Shown: positions 1 to 5,186, counted from the stretch's first letter. The stretch is 5,604 nucleotides of DNA from DTU018 sp029550685 (GCA_035412805.1 DAONVO010000119.1:1-5604); one strand, 5' to 3'. Made by a program: numbers and translations. Notes: generated from the letters alone by a model not told the origin.

Positions 1-1083
1 CGAATCCCGGGCAAAATAGCTCATGCCATTAGTGACCAACTGCCCCGGCTCAGAGGCGGCCCCCACCACATAGCCTCCCGGGCACATACAGAAAGTATAT
101 ACTGAACGGCCCAGCGCTTTATCCTGATAGGTCAGGTGGTAATCGGCCGGTCCCAGCCGCGGGTGCCCGGTATAATCACCATACTGTACCTTATCTACCC
201 AGTCCTGGGGATGTTCCACCCGCAGACCTACTGCAAAAGCCTTGGGGATTATTTGTACTTGCCGCTCCTCTAACAAGCGGTATACCCTGCGTGCACTGTT
301 ACCAACGGCAAGAACCAGCACCGAACAGGGAATTTCGACACGGTTATTTATTACTATGCTTCGCAGCGACATTTTGTTAATACTGATATCGGTCAAACAA
401 GCCTGGAAGTAAAACTCCCCGCCCAGATCCAGGATTTCCTGGCGAATGCTTTTTACCACCTGCCTGATAATGTCGGTGCCCACATGGGGTTTCTTTAAAT
501 ACCGGATTTCCTCAGGCGCCCCGTGCTCAATAAATGCTTCTATAACATAATCCACACGCTCATCACCAATGCGGGTGGTCAGCTTACCATCGGAGAAGGT
601 CCCGGCTCCCCCCTCACCATACTGGGCATTGGCCATAGGATCTAGTTTCCCATACTGCCAGAAGGACTCTACCGCTGCTACCCTTCTATCCATATCAGCT
701 CCCTGTTCAATGATCACCGGCCGGTAGCCCTGCCTGGCCAGCAACAAACCGCAGAAAAGCCCGGCTGGTCCGGAACCCACGATTATGGGAGCCACCGGGA
801 GTACCTGGTCTCCCTTCTTCCAGGTTGGTCTGGTTCGATCTGTTTCCCGGGTAATATCGGTGCTGTCGAAAATACCAGCATCCAATTGCACATCATCCGC
901 TATCTCAATTTCAATGGTATAAGTAAGGAAAACCTGTTTACGGCGGGCATCAACAGCCTGTTTTATCTTACTTACAGTAAGGATAGCTTTTTCTGTCACC
1001 CCGATACACCGGGCCGCTTCCTTGACAAGGTCATTTTCGCCGTGTTCGAGAGGCAGACGCAGCCCTCGAACTCTTATCTTCAT
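1..1083 (-). CDS. FAD-dependent dehydrogenase, COG2509-like (3' end outside window)
   Basis: Partial gene: 361 codons are open from the ATG at 1083 to the window edge with no stop, so the C-terminus is missing. Family members are, from memory, roughly 460-530 residues. Residues 1-85 form an N-terminal domain (starts MKIRVRGLRLPL, contains VDARRKQVFLTY) that precedes the flavin fold in this family. The Rossmann FAD-binding motif is VGSGPAGL at 102-109, followed by the acidic end of strand 2 (IIEQG, E126). A conserved glycine-rich segment GEGGAGTFSDGKLTTR lies at 156-171, and FCMCPGGYVVGAASEPG is at 331-347. The start is well supported: AGGAGG (1091-1096) sits 7 bases upstream, and the ATG overlaps the cdaR stop (ATGA). 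The protein is presumably a cytoplasmic NAD(P)/FAD oxidoreductase; its substrate is unknown. Its last place in a cdaA-cdaR unit suggests co-translation with CdaR, not a proven role in c-di-AMP signalling. Family assignment is fairly sure; function is not. Confidence 0.88.
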   Translation of the reverse strand, partial: MKIRVRGLRLPLEHGENDLVKEAARCIGVTEKAILTVSKIKQAVDARRKQVFLTYTIEIEIADDVQLDAGIFDSTDITRETDRTRPTWKKGDQVLPVAPIIVGSGPAGLFCGLLLARQGYRPVIIEQGADMDRRVAAVESFWQYGKLDPMANAQYGEGGAGTFSDGKLTTRIGDERVDYVIEAFIEHGAPEEIRYLKKPHVGTDIIRQVVKSIRQEILDLGGEFYFQACLTDISINKMSLRSIVINNRVEIPCSVLVLAVGNSARRVYRLLEERQVQIIPKAFAVGLRVEHPQDWVDKVQYGDYTGHPRLGPADYHLTYQDKALGRSVYTFCMCPGGYVVGAASEPGQLVTNGMSYFARDS

Positions 1084-2015
1084 ATCGATTCCTCCTGATC
1101 TGGAGTTTGACCTAGTATTTCCACGGATACTTTTACCTGTTCGGGATAGCCCCGTAATCCCTCCGGTAAGGTTATGGTCACCGTCTCAGTAAATGACTCC
1201 CGCCGATCCTGGAGGTCAACCGGATCGGTCTGAATCTGGGTAATCGGTTGTATCTGAACCGGGTTCCCCACTATGGTTATGGTCTCCGGTTCCAGGGAAA
1301 CTGTACCCACCTGCAGGCCTTCGGGCAGCTGTCCAGTCAAATTAGGCTGAAGGGGAACGGTCTTGGTTTCCATTTTTTCTTGAATTACAGCTACCACCTG
1401 TGCATGATCAGGTACCAGACGTATTCCCTCTGTAATCTGATTGCCGTTTACATCCTTAGCTATTAATGGTGCATTAAAAATAGCCAGATTGGAAGCCTGG
1501 GCCAGATTAACCTGGCAGACTACAGTACTAACCCGGCTTACCGCTTCATCATCACCCTTTACCAGGCATTTATCCGGTGATACCAGGATGTCCAGCACTT
1601 CGTAGCCGGCAGGAGGATTCTGGACTACCTGGTGAACGATACCCACTACGTGCTGATAGGTTTTGCGCACCACTACATCTATCCGGTCCGGTTCCACCCT
1701 GGTAAACAGAGAACCACTTACCGGCTCCACGTGAACCGGTACATTATGAGTACCTTCTCCCAGACCGGCCATATCCACATAAGCCTTTACCTTTTCCGGT
1801 TCCTGAAATACACCCCATAAACGCACCGAAACCTGAGCGGGACCGTCTACAGTCAGGCCTTCAGCCAAGTGTATGTAATCCAGGTCTACATCCAGCACAC
1901 TCTGCCGGGCGGAAAGTTGACCCTGGTTCATAACATAGAGCCAAAGCAGGATGGCTAAGACTACGGATATTATCTTAAGGCCGGTGTTCCTGGGCTTCGC
2001 TGGCGGCGTTGCCAT
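1080..2015 (-). CDS. cdaR: CdaR, YbbR-domain regulator of the diadenylate cyclase
   Basis: Predicted 311-residue membrane-anchored protein that binds and regulates CdaA. Residues 1-11 are a short basic/proline-rich cytoplasmic tail, 12-29 a single transmembrane helix (GLKIISVVLAILLWLYVM), and the rest is extracytoplasmic. Three YbbR-like repeats can be read at about 37-117, 119-211 and 217-300, each with the LP(E)GL / P..V.V pattern of the family. The Bacillus subtilis protein is longer, with four such repeats, so this is a shorter version. I chose the ATG at 2015 over the in-frame GTG at 2045: AAGGAGGTGG (2023-2032) sits ideally before 2015, whereas nothing resembling a ribosome binding site precedes 2045, and the extra ten residues would only lengthen the cytoplasmic tail. 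The start lies inside cdaA (41-base overlap), and the stop overlaps the next gene's ATG, so translation of all three is probably coupled. Confidence 0.9.
   Translation of the reverse strand: MATPPAKPRNTGLKIISVVLAILLWLYVMNQGQLSARQSVLDVDLDYIHLAEGLTVDGPAQVSVRLWGVFQEPEKVKAYVDMAGLGEGTHNVPVHVEPVSGSLFTRVEPDRIDVVVRKTYQHVVGIVHQVVQNPPAGYEVLDILVSPDKCLVKGDDEAVSRVSTVVCQVNLAQASNLAIFNAPLIAKDVNGNQITEGIRLVPDHAQVVAVIQEKMETKTVPLQPNLTGQLPEGLQVGTVSLEPETITIVGNPVQIQPITQIQTDPVDLQDRRESFTETVTITLPEGLRGYPEQVKVSVEILGQTPDQEESI
1091..1096 (-). promoter_or_regulatory. Ribosome binding site of the FAD dehydrogenase (inside cdaR)
   Basis: AGGAGG lies 7 bases upstream of the ATG at 1083 and doubles as the cdaR codons for the C-terminal QEE. 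Together with the ATGA stop/start overlap it is a classic coupling arrangement. Confidence 0.88.
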
Positions 2016-2850
2016 CTTCGCTCCACCTCCTTGGGGAAAAGCCACTGCCGGATTCCCGGTTCTTGTATATCATTTCTCTATTTAACCATTCCTTTAAGGC
2101 AGAGGCGTCCAAGTACCTGCTCAATTTACCGGCCGCTGCCGTGGAAATGGCTCCGGTTTCTTCCGACACAATAACCGCAATAGCATCCGAAACTTCACTA
2201 ATACCAATACCCGCACGGTGGCGTGTTCCTAATTCCTTGTCCAACAGGGGATTACCACTTAAGGGCAGGAAAACAGCAGCTCGATCTATACGCCCCTGGC
2301 TGATCAGCACTGCGCCATCATGAAGGGGAGTGTTGGGTACAAAAATATTGATTAATAACCGGGATGATACCTTGGCATCCAGCTTAACACCGCTGTCCAG
2401 GTATTCCTCTATATCATTCTGCCGGGTTAGGATTATTAAAGCTCCTACCCGGTTGCGGGAAAGAACCGCTGCCGCATCACATATTTCACGGATTACTAAC
2501 TCCATGTCACTAGAAAGAGAACCCCGCCGGCTGGAAGAAGTAAAAAAGTTGCCCTGTCCTATCTGTTCTAATAGGCGGCGCAGCTCCGGCTGAAAGACAA
2601 TGGGCAAAGTAATGGCAAAGATAATCCAGGTTTTTTCCAGCAGCCAATTAACCATTTCCAGCCGTAATATACTGGAAACCGCTGAAAAAACCAGGAGAAT
2701 TACCAGCCCTTTAAGAAGTTGTTCCGCTCGTGAGCCTTTGATAACACCTAACAAACGGTAAAACACGTAGGCGATAATGGCAATGTCGATAATATTACGC
2801 AGAATGTCCCAGGGGCTGGCAAATATACCGGACAGGAAACTAAAATCCAC
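1975..2850 (-). CDS. cdaA: CdaA, membrane-bound diadenylate cyclase (c-di-AMP synthase)
   Basis: Makes cyclic di-AMP from two ATP at the inner face of the membrane; in Firmicutes this messenger controls potassium and osmolyte transport and cell-wall homeostasis. The 291 residues begin with three hydrophobic helices (about 14-34, 43-63 and 67-86), then a short linker and the DAC catalytic domain (about 100-260). The diagnostic motifs are intact: DGA at 178-180 (in PLHDGAVLI), RHR at 210-212 (in GTRHRAGIG) and SEETG at 229-233. The roughly 30-residue polar tail after the domain is the part overlapped by cdaR. The start is GTG at 2850, supported by AAAGGGAGA (2857-2865) 7 bases upstream; the nearby ATG (CAATGTG) is out of frame. 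It follows thiN by 57 bases with no terminator, so it is probably co-transcribed. Length and architecture are normal for CdaA. Confidence 0.96.
   Translation of the reverse strand: MDFSFLSGIFASPWDILRNIIDIAIIAYVFYRLLGVIKGSRAEQLLKGLVILLVFSAVSSILRLEMVNWLLEKTWIIFAITLPIVFQPELRRLLEQIGQGNFFTSSSRRGSLSSDMELVIREICDAAAVLSRNRVGALIILTRQNDIEEYLDSGVKLDAKVSSRLLINIFVPNTPLHDGAVLISQGRIDRAAVFLPLSGNPLLDKELGTRHRAGIGISEVSDAIAVIVSEETGAISTAAAGKLSRYLDASALKEWLNREMIYKNRESGSGFSPRRWSEDGNAASEAQEHRP
2023..2032 (-). promoter_or_regulatory. Ribosome binding site of cdaR (inside cdaA)
   Basis: AAGGAGGTGG is a near-perfect Shine-Dalgarno sequence ending 7 bases before the ATG at 2015. It lies within the cdaA coding sequence and argues against the longer GTG start at 2045. 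Confidence 0.85.
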
Positions 2851-2856
2851 ATTGAT

Positions 2857-2865
2857 TCTCCCTTT
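2857..2865 (-). promoter_or_regulatory. Ribosome binding site of cdaA (decides GTG start)
   Basis: AAAGGGAGA lies 6-7 bases before the GTG at 2850. It supports the non-ATG start, since no in-frame ATG exists nearby. Confidence 0.75.
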
Positions 2866-2907
2866 AACATCAATTCCTGTTGTTAGTATGCTGATTATCC
2901 CTGGTGG

Positions 2908-3555
2908 TTACCTATCAGGAAACTGGGGGTAATGAAAAACCGCCAGCATACCTTCCTGTACCTGAATAACCGCAGTTGAGTCAGTCATGATATTGGAAAC
3001 GGCGTAAGGGTTTCGGCTTTCTAAGACTACTTCCTGCAAAGGGTATTCAAAACCAATTTCGGTCACTCCCTGAGCGATGTCAGTCAAAGCCAGGACCGAT
3101 ACTATATCCCCTGCTGTTCCCGCTAGTTCCAAACAGCGATTAACTATATACACCTGGTAATCCGGATGATAATGCATTATACTATAGCCCTTTTGCACCA
3201 TATCCATGCAGCAGTACAAGTTGGACAGAGTATGATCCAAACGGCCACCCAAACTTCCTATCAAGGTGATGCTATCGGCACCCTTCTCATCAGCAGCGCC
3301 TAAAGCCAGCTGGGTGTCGGTAAAATCCTTGCGTTTAGGATACTTCAAAATTGGCACTTCCAGCCGGGTATAGTGCTCCAATACTTTGGGATAAATAGAA
3401 TCCATATCGCCTATGATACAGTTCGGAACGATTTCCAGCTGGTAAGCATAGTTGGCCCCGCCATCGGCACAAATGATTGACTCACTGTTATCTATAATCG
3501 ATCGATAACGGAATAGAGCGGCATATTCACCATTAGTCAAAATGGTACACTGCAT
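2908..3555 (-). CDS. thiN: Thiamine pyrophosphokinase
   Basis: Transfers pyrophosphate from ATP to thiamine to give thiamine pyrophosphate, in the cytoplasm. With the start at 3555 the protein has 215 residues, the normal bacterial length. Family motifs in order: ADGGAN (30-35), GDMDS (49-53, metal/ATP acidic site), KDFTDT (76-81), GSLGGRLDH (100-108), and a C-terminal substrate-site SN pair (187-188, in PYAVSNIM). Two ATGs are in frame. The one at 3561 sits directly against the ribosome binding site AAAGAAGG (3563-3570) with almost no spacing, while the one at 3555 has the ideal 7-base gap, so MQCTILTNGEY is the more likely N-terminus. The gene heads the cdaA-cdaR-FAD unit and has candidate promoters at 3615-3643 and 3593-3601. 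No TPP riboswitch is recognisable upstream. The sequence does not show why a thiamine salvage enzyme leads a c-di-AMP unit. Confidence 0.94.
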   Translation of the reverse strand: MQCTILTNGEYAALFRYRSIIDNSESIICADGGANYAYQLEIVPNCIIGDMDSIYPKVLEHYTRLEVPILKYPKRKDFTDTQLALGAADEKGADSITLIGSLGGRLDHTLSNLYCCMDMVQKGYSIMHYHPDYQVYIVNRCLELAGTAGDIVSVLALTDIAQGVTEIGFEYPLQEVVLESRNPYAVSNIMTDSTAVIQVQEGMLAVFHYPQFPDR

Positions 3556-3592
3556 GATCATACCTTCTTTACGATGATTCCCGATAGTTCAT

Positions 3593-3601
3593 ATTATATC
3601 A
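3593..3601 (-). promoter_or_regulatory. Alternative extended -10 promoter for thiN
   Basis: TGATATAAT on the minus strand is a perfect TATAAT with an extended TGn element, but the hexamer 17 bases upstream (CTATGA) is not a good -35. It may be a second or the actual start, giving a leader of about 30 bases. Confidence 0.4.
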
Positions 3602-3614
3602 AAATGGTTATACA

Positions 3615-3643
3615 ATCATAGTCCACAAGATATGGCTTGCCAA
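3615..3643 (-). promoter_or_regulatory. Candidate sigma-A promoter for thiN-cdaA-cdaR-FAD
   Basis: On the minus strand TTGGCA (3638-3643) and TATGAT (3615-3620) are separated by exactly 17 bases, with one mismatch to each consensus hexamer. Predicted transcription start is near 3608, giving a leader of about 50 bases. It is the only good promoter candidate for the four-gene unit. Confidence 0.65.
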
Positions 3644-3660
3644 TTCATGATTCTATACGT

Positions 3661-3690
3661 TAATTACCGGCCAGTCTTTCACCGGTATTA
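3661..3690. repeat. Inverted repeat (hairpin 1) between divergent promoters
   Basis: Arms TACCGG (3665-3670) and CCGGTA (3682-3687) enclose an 11-base spacer. The pairing continues outward as TAA/TTA (3661-3663 with 3688-3690) after one bulged T, giving about nine pairs. It lies upstream of both divergent promoters, so it is not in either predicted leader. It could be an operator dyad or part of an unrecognised RNA. Confidence 0.5.
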
Positions 3691-3719
3691 GCGGGGCAAT
3701 ATGGGTATCGCCCCCTGCT
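3690..3719. repeat. Inverted repeat (hairpin 2) next to the ferredoxin promoter
   Basis: GGGGC (3693-3697) pairs with GCCCC (3710-3714), and ATA (3699-3701) with TAT (3706-3708), around a TGGG loop. Between them is A3698/C3709, a mismatch in plus-strand RNA but a G-U pair in minus-strand RNA, which then has a continuous 9-pair stem. Outer AGC/GCT can pair past a two-base bulge. TTTT follows on the plus strand (3719-3722), so a weak plus-strand terminator is another reading, although no gene precedes it on that strand in this window. Confidence 0.5.
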
Positions 3720-3728
3720 TTTAATAAA

Positions 3729-3757
3729 TTGACAAAGAAAAAGTGGTTCTTTATAAT
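3729..3757 (+). promoter_or_regulatory. Perfect consensus sigma-A promoter of the ferredoxin gene
   Basis: TTGACA (3729-3734), a 17-base spacer and TATAAT (3752-3757) match the housekeeping consensus at every position. The predicted start is near 3764, leaving a leader of about 30 bases before the ATG at 3794. Strong, mostly constitutive expression is expected. Confidence 0.92.
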
Positions 3758-3777
3758 GCAATTATTGACTAGAGAAC

Positions 3778-3785
3778 AAAGGAGG
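3778..3785 (+). promoter_or_regulatory. Strong ribosome binding site of the ferredoxin gene
   Basis: AAAGGAGG ends 8 bases before the ATG at 3794, a full Shine-Dalgarno match. It fixes the start of this short gene and suggests high translation. Confidence 0.9.
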
Positions 3786-3793
3786 GATTCTGC

Positions 3794-3967
3794 ATGGCTT
3801 ATGTAATCAACGATGAATGCATCTCCTGCGGAGTATGTGCTGACGAATGTCCCGTAGCAGCCATCAGTGAAGGCGATGACAAGTATGTTATAGACCCTGA
3901 TCTTTGCACCGATTGCGGTTCTTGTGCAGACGTATGCCCGGTTGAAGCTCCTCAGCCGGAAGAATAA
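3794..3967 (+). CDS. 2[4Fe-4S] ferredoxin, clostridial type
   Basis: A 57-residue soluble electron carrier of low redox potential, used in anaerobes to link enzymes such as pyruvate:ferredoxin oxidoreductase and hydrogenases. Eight cysteines form two clusters: C9, C12, C15 and C19 (CISCGVCADECP) and C38, C41, C44 and C48 (CTDCGSCADVCP). In the usual pattern each cluster takes three cysteines from one motif and the fourth from the other. Both motifs end in CP, and the two halves show the internal duplication typical of this family. The protein is very acidic, ending in EAPQPEE. Length is normal and complete. The gene is a single-gene unit with its own consensus promoter and strong ribosome binding site, is divergent from thiN, and ends in the shared terminator at 4032-4058. 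Partners cannot be deduced from this window. Confidence 0.97.
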   Translation: MAYVINDECISCGVCADECPVAAISEGDDKYVIDPDLCTDCGSCADVCPVEAPQPEE

Positions 3968-3993
3968 ATCCAGACTATCTATAGCCTGTGTTT

Positions 3994-4020
3994 TAAGCCA
4001 TTTATCCGATTAAGGGCTTA
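3994..4020 (+). repeat. Short inverted repeat downstream of the ferredoxin gene
   Basis: TAAGCC (3994-3999) and GGCTTA (4015-4020) can pair around a 15-base loop, and A/T-rich sequence follows. It may stabilise the 3' end of the ferredoxin mRNA. The pairing is short, so significance is uncertain. Confidence 0.3.
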
Positions 4021-4031
4021 TAAATAAAATT

Positions 4032-4058
4032 AAAAACCCGTATTTTTACGGGTTTTTT
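4032..4058. terminator. Bidirectional intrinsic terminator between ferredoxin and the REC-GGDEF gene
   Basis: An 11-pair stem, AAAAACCCGTA (4032-4042) with TACGGGTTTTT (4047-4057), closes on a TTTT loop. Six T's end the right side, and on the opposite strand the A-run gives a T-tract, so it can stop transcripts from both directions. It serves the plus-strand ferredoxin gene (stop at 3967) and the minus-strand gene ending at 4078. Confidence 0.9.
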
Positions 4059-4077
4059 ATGTTAACCGGTGTTAATC

Positions 4078-4977
4078 TCACTCAGGCTTGGCGATAACCA
4101 CCTGATTACGGCCTTTTTTCTTAGCCACATATAGGGCATCATCGGCTGCCGATATTAAGTGGTCGGGATTACCGCTTGGATAATCCTCTAGGCACGCTAC
4201 TCCCAGACTGGCGGTAACAGAAATCAGCTGCCCATGCTGGGGAAGTTCCGTATAACACTGGCTGATATCCATACAAACTCGGTCAGCTATGCTCTGTATG
4301 CGGTTTTTCCCCACCCCTGGGAATCCCAGTATAAACTCTTCACCACCATAACGACCAGCAAAATCATACCGGCGGCAAGACTTTTGCAGGCAGCGGGCTA
4401 CGTTCTGTAAAACCCGGTCACCGGCTAGATGACCGTAGCTGTCATTAATGGTCTTAAAATAATCAATATCGGCAATGATAATACCCAAGCCAGTGCCTTC
4501 CCGTAGGGAACGGTTTATCTCTATTTCCAGCTTTTCCATAAAAGCCCGGCGATTCAGCAGTCCGGTTAAATAATCAATGCGGGCTAATCCTAGAATACGT
4601 TCTTCCAGATCAATAATACGCTCGCCGATTTTCAAGCGATATTTTAATTCGTCGGGGTTAAAGGGCTTAACAATATAGTCATCAGCTCCCGCTTCCAGGC
4701 CTTGGACAATATCTTCTGGCCGGTTACGGGAAGTAAGCAAAATAATATAGGTGTAGCGAGGTTTAACTTGCTGGCGCACCATGGCACAGATATCAACGCC
4801 ATCTAATCCCGGCATCATCCAGTCCAAGATAACCAAATTTGGTGGGTGATCCTGCTGCATAATATTCCAGGCCTCATTTCCGTTCTTGGCAGCGATCACC
4901 TGATATCCCCAGTCTACCAGGACATCATGCAAAACACGCCGGGATAAGGCATCATCGTCAGCAATTAAAACCTGCAC
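4078..4977 (-). CDS. Response regulator with GGDEF domain, predicted diguanylate cyclase (PleD-like)
   Basis: Predicted to make cyclic di-GMP from two GTP when its receiver domain is phosphorylated by a sensor kinase. The receiver domain spans about 1-120: acidic pocket D7-D9, phospho-acceptor D52 (VILDWMMPG), T82/S83 and K104 (VKPF). A helical linker (about 112-132) leads to the GGDEF domain (about 133-297), which opens with DYLTGLLNRR (135-144). Further motifs are DIDYFKTINDSYGH (170-183), the active site GGEEF (211-215), and the inhibitory-site RxxD at R202-D205 with the same spacing as in PleD. The protein has 299 residues and no membrane segment, so it is cytosolic. The start is GTG at 4977, with GAGGTG (4983-4988) 5 bases upstream; the adjacent ATG is out of frame. 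No cognate kinase is adjacent. It appears monocistronic, with a promoter at 5122-5150 and a long leader. Activity is inferred from intact motifs. Confidence 0.94.
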   Translation of the reverse strand: MQVLIADDDALSRRVLHDVLVDWGYQVIAAKNGNEAWNIMQQDHPPNLVILDWMMPGLDGVDICAMVRQQVKPRYTYIILLTSRNRPEDIVQGLEAGADDYIVKPFNPDELKYRLKIGERIIDLEERILGLARIDYLTGLLNRRAFMEKLEIEINRSLREGTGLGIIIADIDYFKTINDSYGHLAGDRVLQNVARCLQKSCRRYDFAGRYGGEEFILGFPGVGKNRIQSIADRVCMDISQCYTELPQHGQLISVTASLGVACLEDYPSGNPDHLISAADDALYVAKKKGRNQVVIAKPE

Positions 4978-5059
4978 ATTTCCACCTCTTCCGCTATAAA
5001 AATGAAATCGTTGCTTTGCAGACGGGAACTGTAACCTTTGGAAAATAGGCGAATAGTCC

Positions 5060-5074
5060 TATCCTATCAGGATA
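5060..5074. repeat. Perfect dyad in the REC-GGDEF leader
   Basis: TATCCT (5060-5065) and AGGATA (5069-5074) are exact inverted copies around a 3-base centre. The dyad immediately follows the second candidate -10. It could be an operator, or form a small hairpin in the leader RNA. Confidence 0.5.
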
Positions 5075-5083
5075 ATTATACCA
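5075..5083 (-). promoter_or_regulatory. Possible second (extended -10) promoter of the REC-GGDEF gene
   Basis: TGGTATAAT on the minus strand is a perfect -10 with a TGn extension; no good -35 is found at 17-18 bases upstream. Its start would fall near 5068, within the dyad at 5060-5074. Confidence 0.4.
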
Positions 5084-5097
5084 CTAATTACCGCCAG

Positions 5098-5115
5098 CAT
5101 TGCACTCCATTGCAC
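5098..5115 (-). repeat. Direct repeat at the predicted start of the REC-GGDEF transcript
   Basis: GTGCAATG occurs twice on the minus strand (5108-5115 and 5098-5105), separated by two bases, so the copies are 10 bases apart, about one turn of DNA. They cover roughly +1 to +18 of the predicted transcript. This fits a tandem protein-binding site, though the regulator is unknown. Confidence 0.55.
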
Positions 5116-5121
5116 ACTATT

Positions 5122-5150
5122 ATTATAGCCATTAAAATAACTTATGCCAA
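5122..5150 (-). promoter_or_regulatory. Sigma-A promoter of the REC-GGDEF gene
   Basis: On the minus strand TTGGCA (5145-5150), a 17-base spacer and TATAAT (5122-5127) give a near-perfect promoter. The predicted start is near 5115, so the mRNA leader is about 138 bases, much longer than the other leaders in this window. Confidence 0.8.
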
Positions 5151-5158
5151 AATTTTCT

Positions 5159-5174
5159 ACAGTTACTTAACTGT
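5159..5174. repeat. Inverted repeat downstream of trmL, possible weak terminator
   Basis: ACAGTTA and TAACTGT form seven exact pairs around two bases, 12 bases after the trmL stop. In the trmL direction it is followed by AGAAAATTTT, not a clean T-run, so it would be a poor intrinsic terminator. It could equally be a protein-binding site just upstream of the REC-GGDEF promoter. Confidence 0.4.
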
Positions 5175-5186
5175 CCGGCGGGCAGC

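Noticed and set aside
886..1098. Plus-strand open frame of 70 codons
   Set aside because: It lies antisense to the FAD dehydrogenase, has no ribosome binding site and shows no recognisable domain. Plus-strand frames at 1248-1466, 1632-1820, 2009-2323 and 2330-2593 are likewise shadows of cdaR and cdaA.
2016..2045. Longer CdaR starting at GTG 2045
   Set aside because: No Shine-Dalgarno precedes it, while the ATG at 2015 has AAGGAGGTGG at ideal spacing and gives a normal short tail before the membrane helix.
2865..2885. Hairpin in the thiN-cdaA gap (TAACA/TGTTA)
   Set aside because: Five A/T-rich pairs with an 11-base loop and no T-run; too weak to call a terminator or attenuator.
3681..3695. 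16S rRNA-like fragment (minus strand GCTAATACCGG)
   Set aside because: Only about 11 bases resemble a conserved 16S segment and the flanks do not continue the match, so chance similarity is likely.
3562..3728. TPP riboswitch upstream of thiN
   Set aside because: The conserved CUGAGA and ACCUGA-type core elements are absent, and the hairpins lie upstream of the predicted promoter.
4978..5115. c-di-GMP (GEMM) riboswitch in the leader of the GGDEF gene
   Set aside because: Attractive by logic and with fragments such as GCAAAG, but the conserved GEMM core and its paired stems could not be traced.
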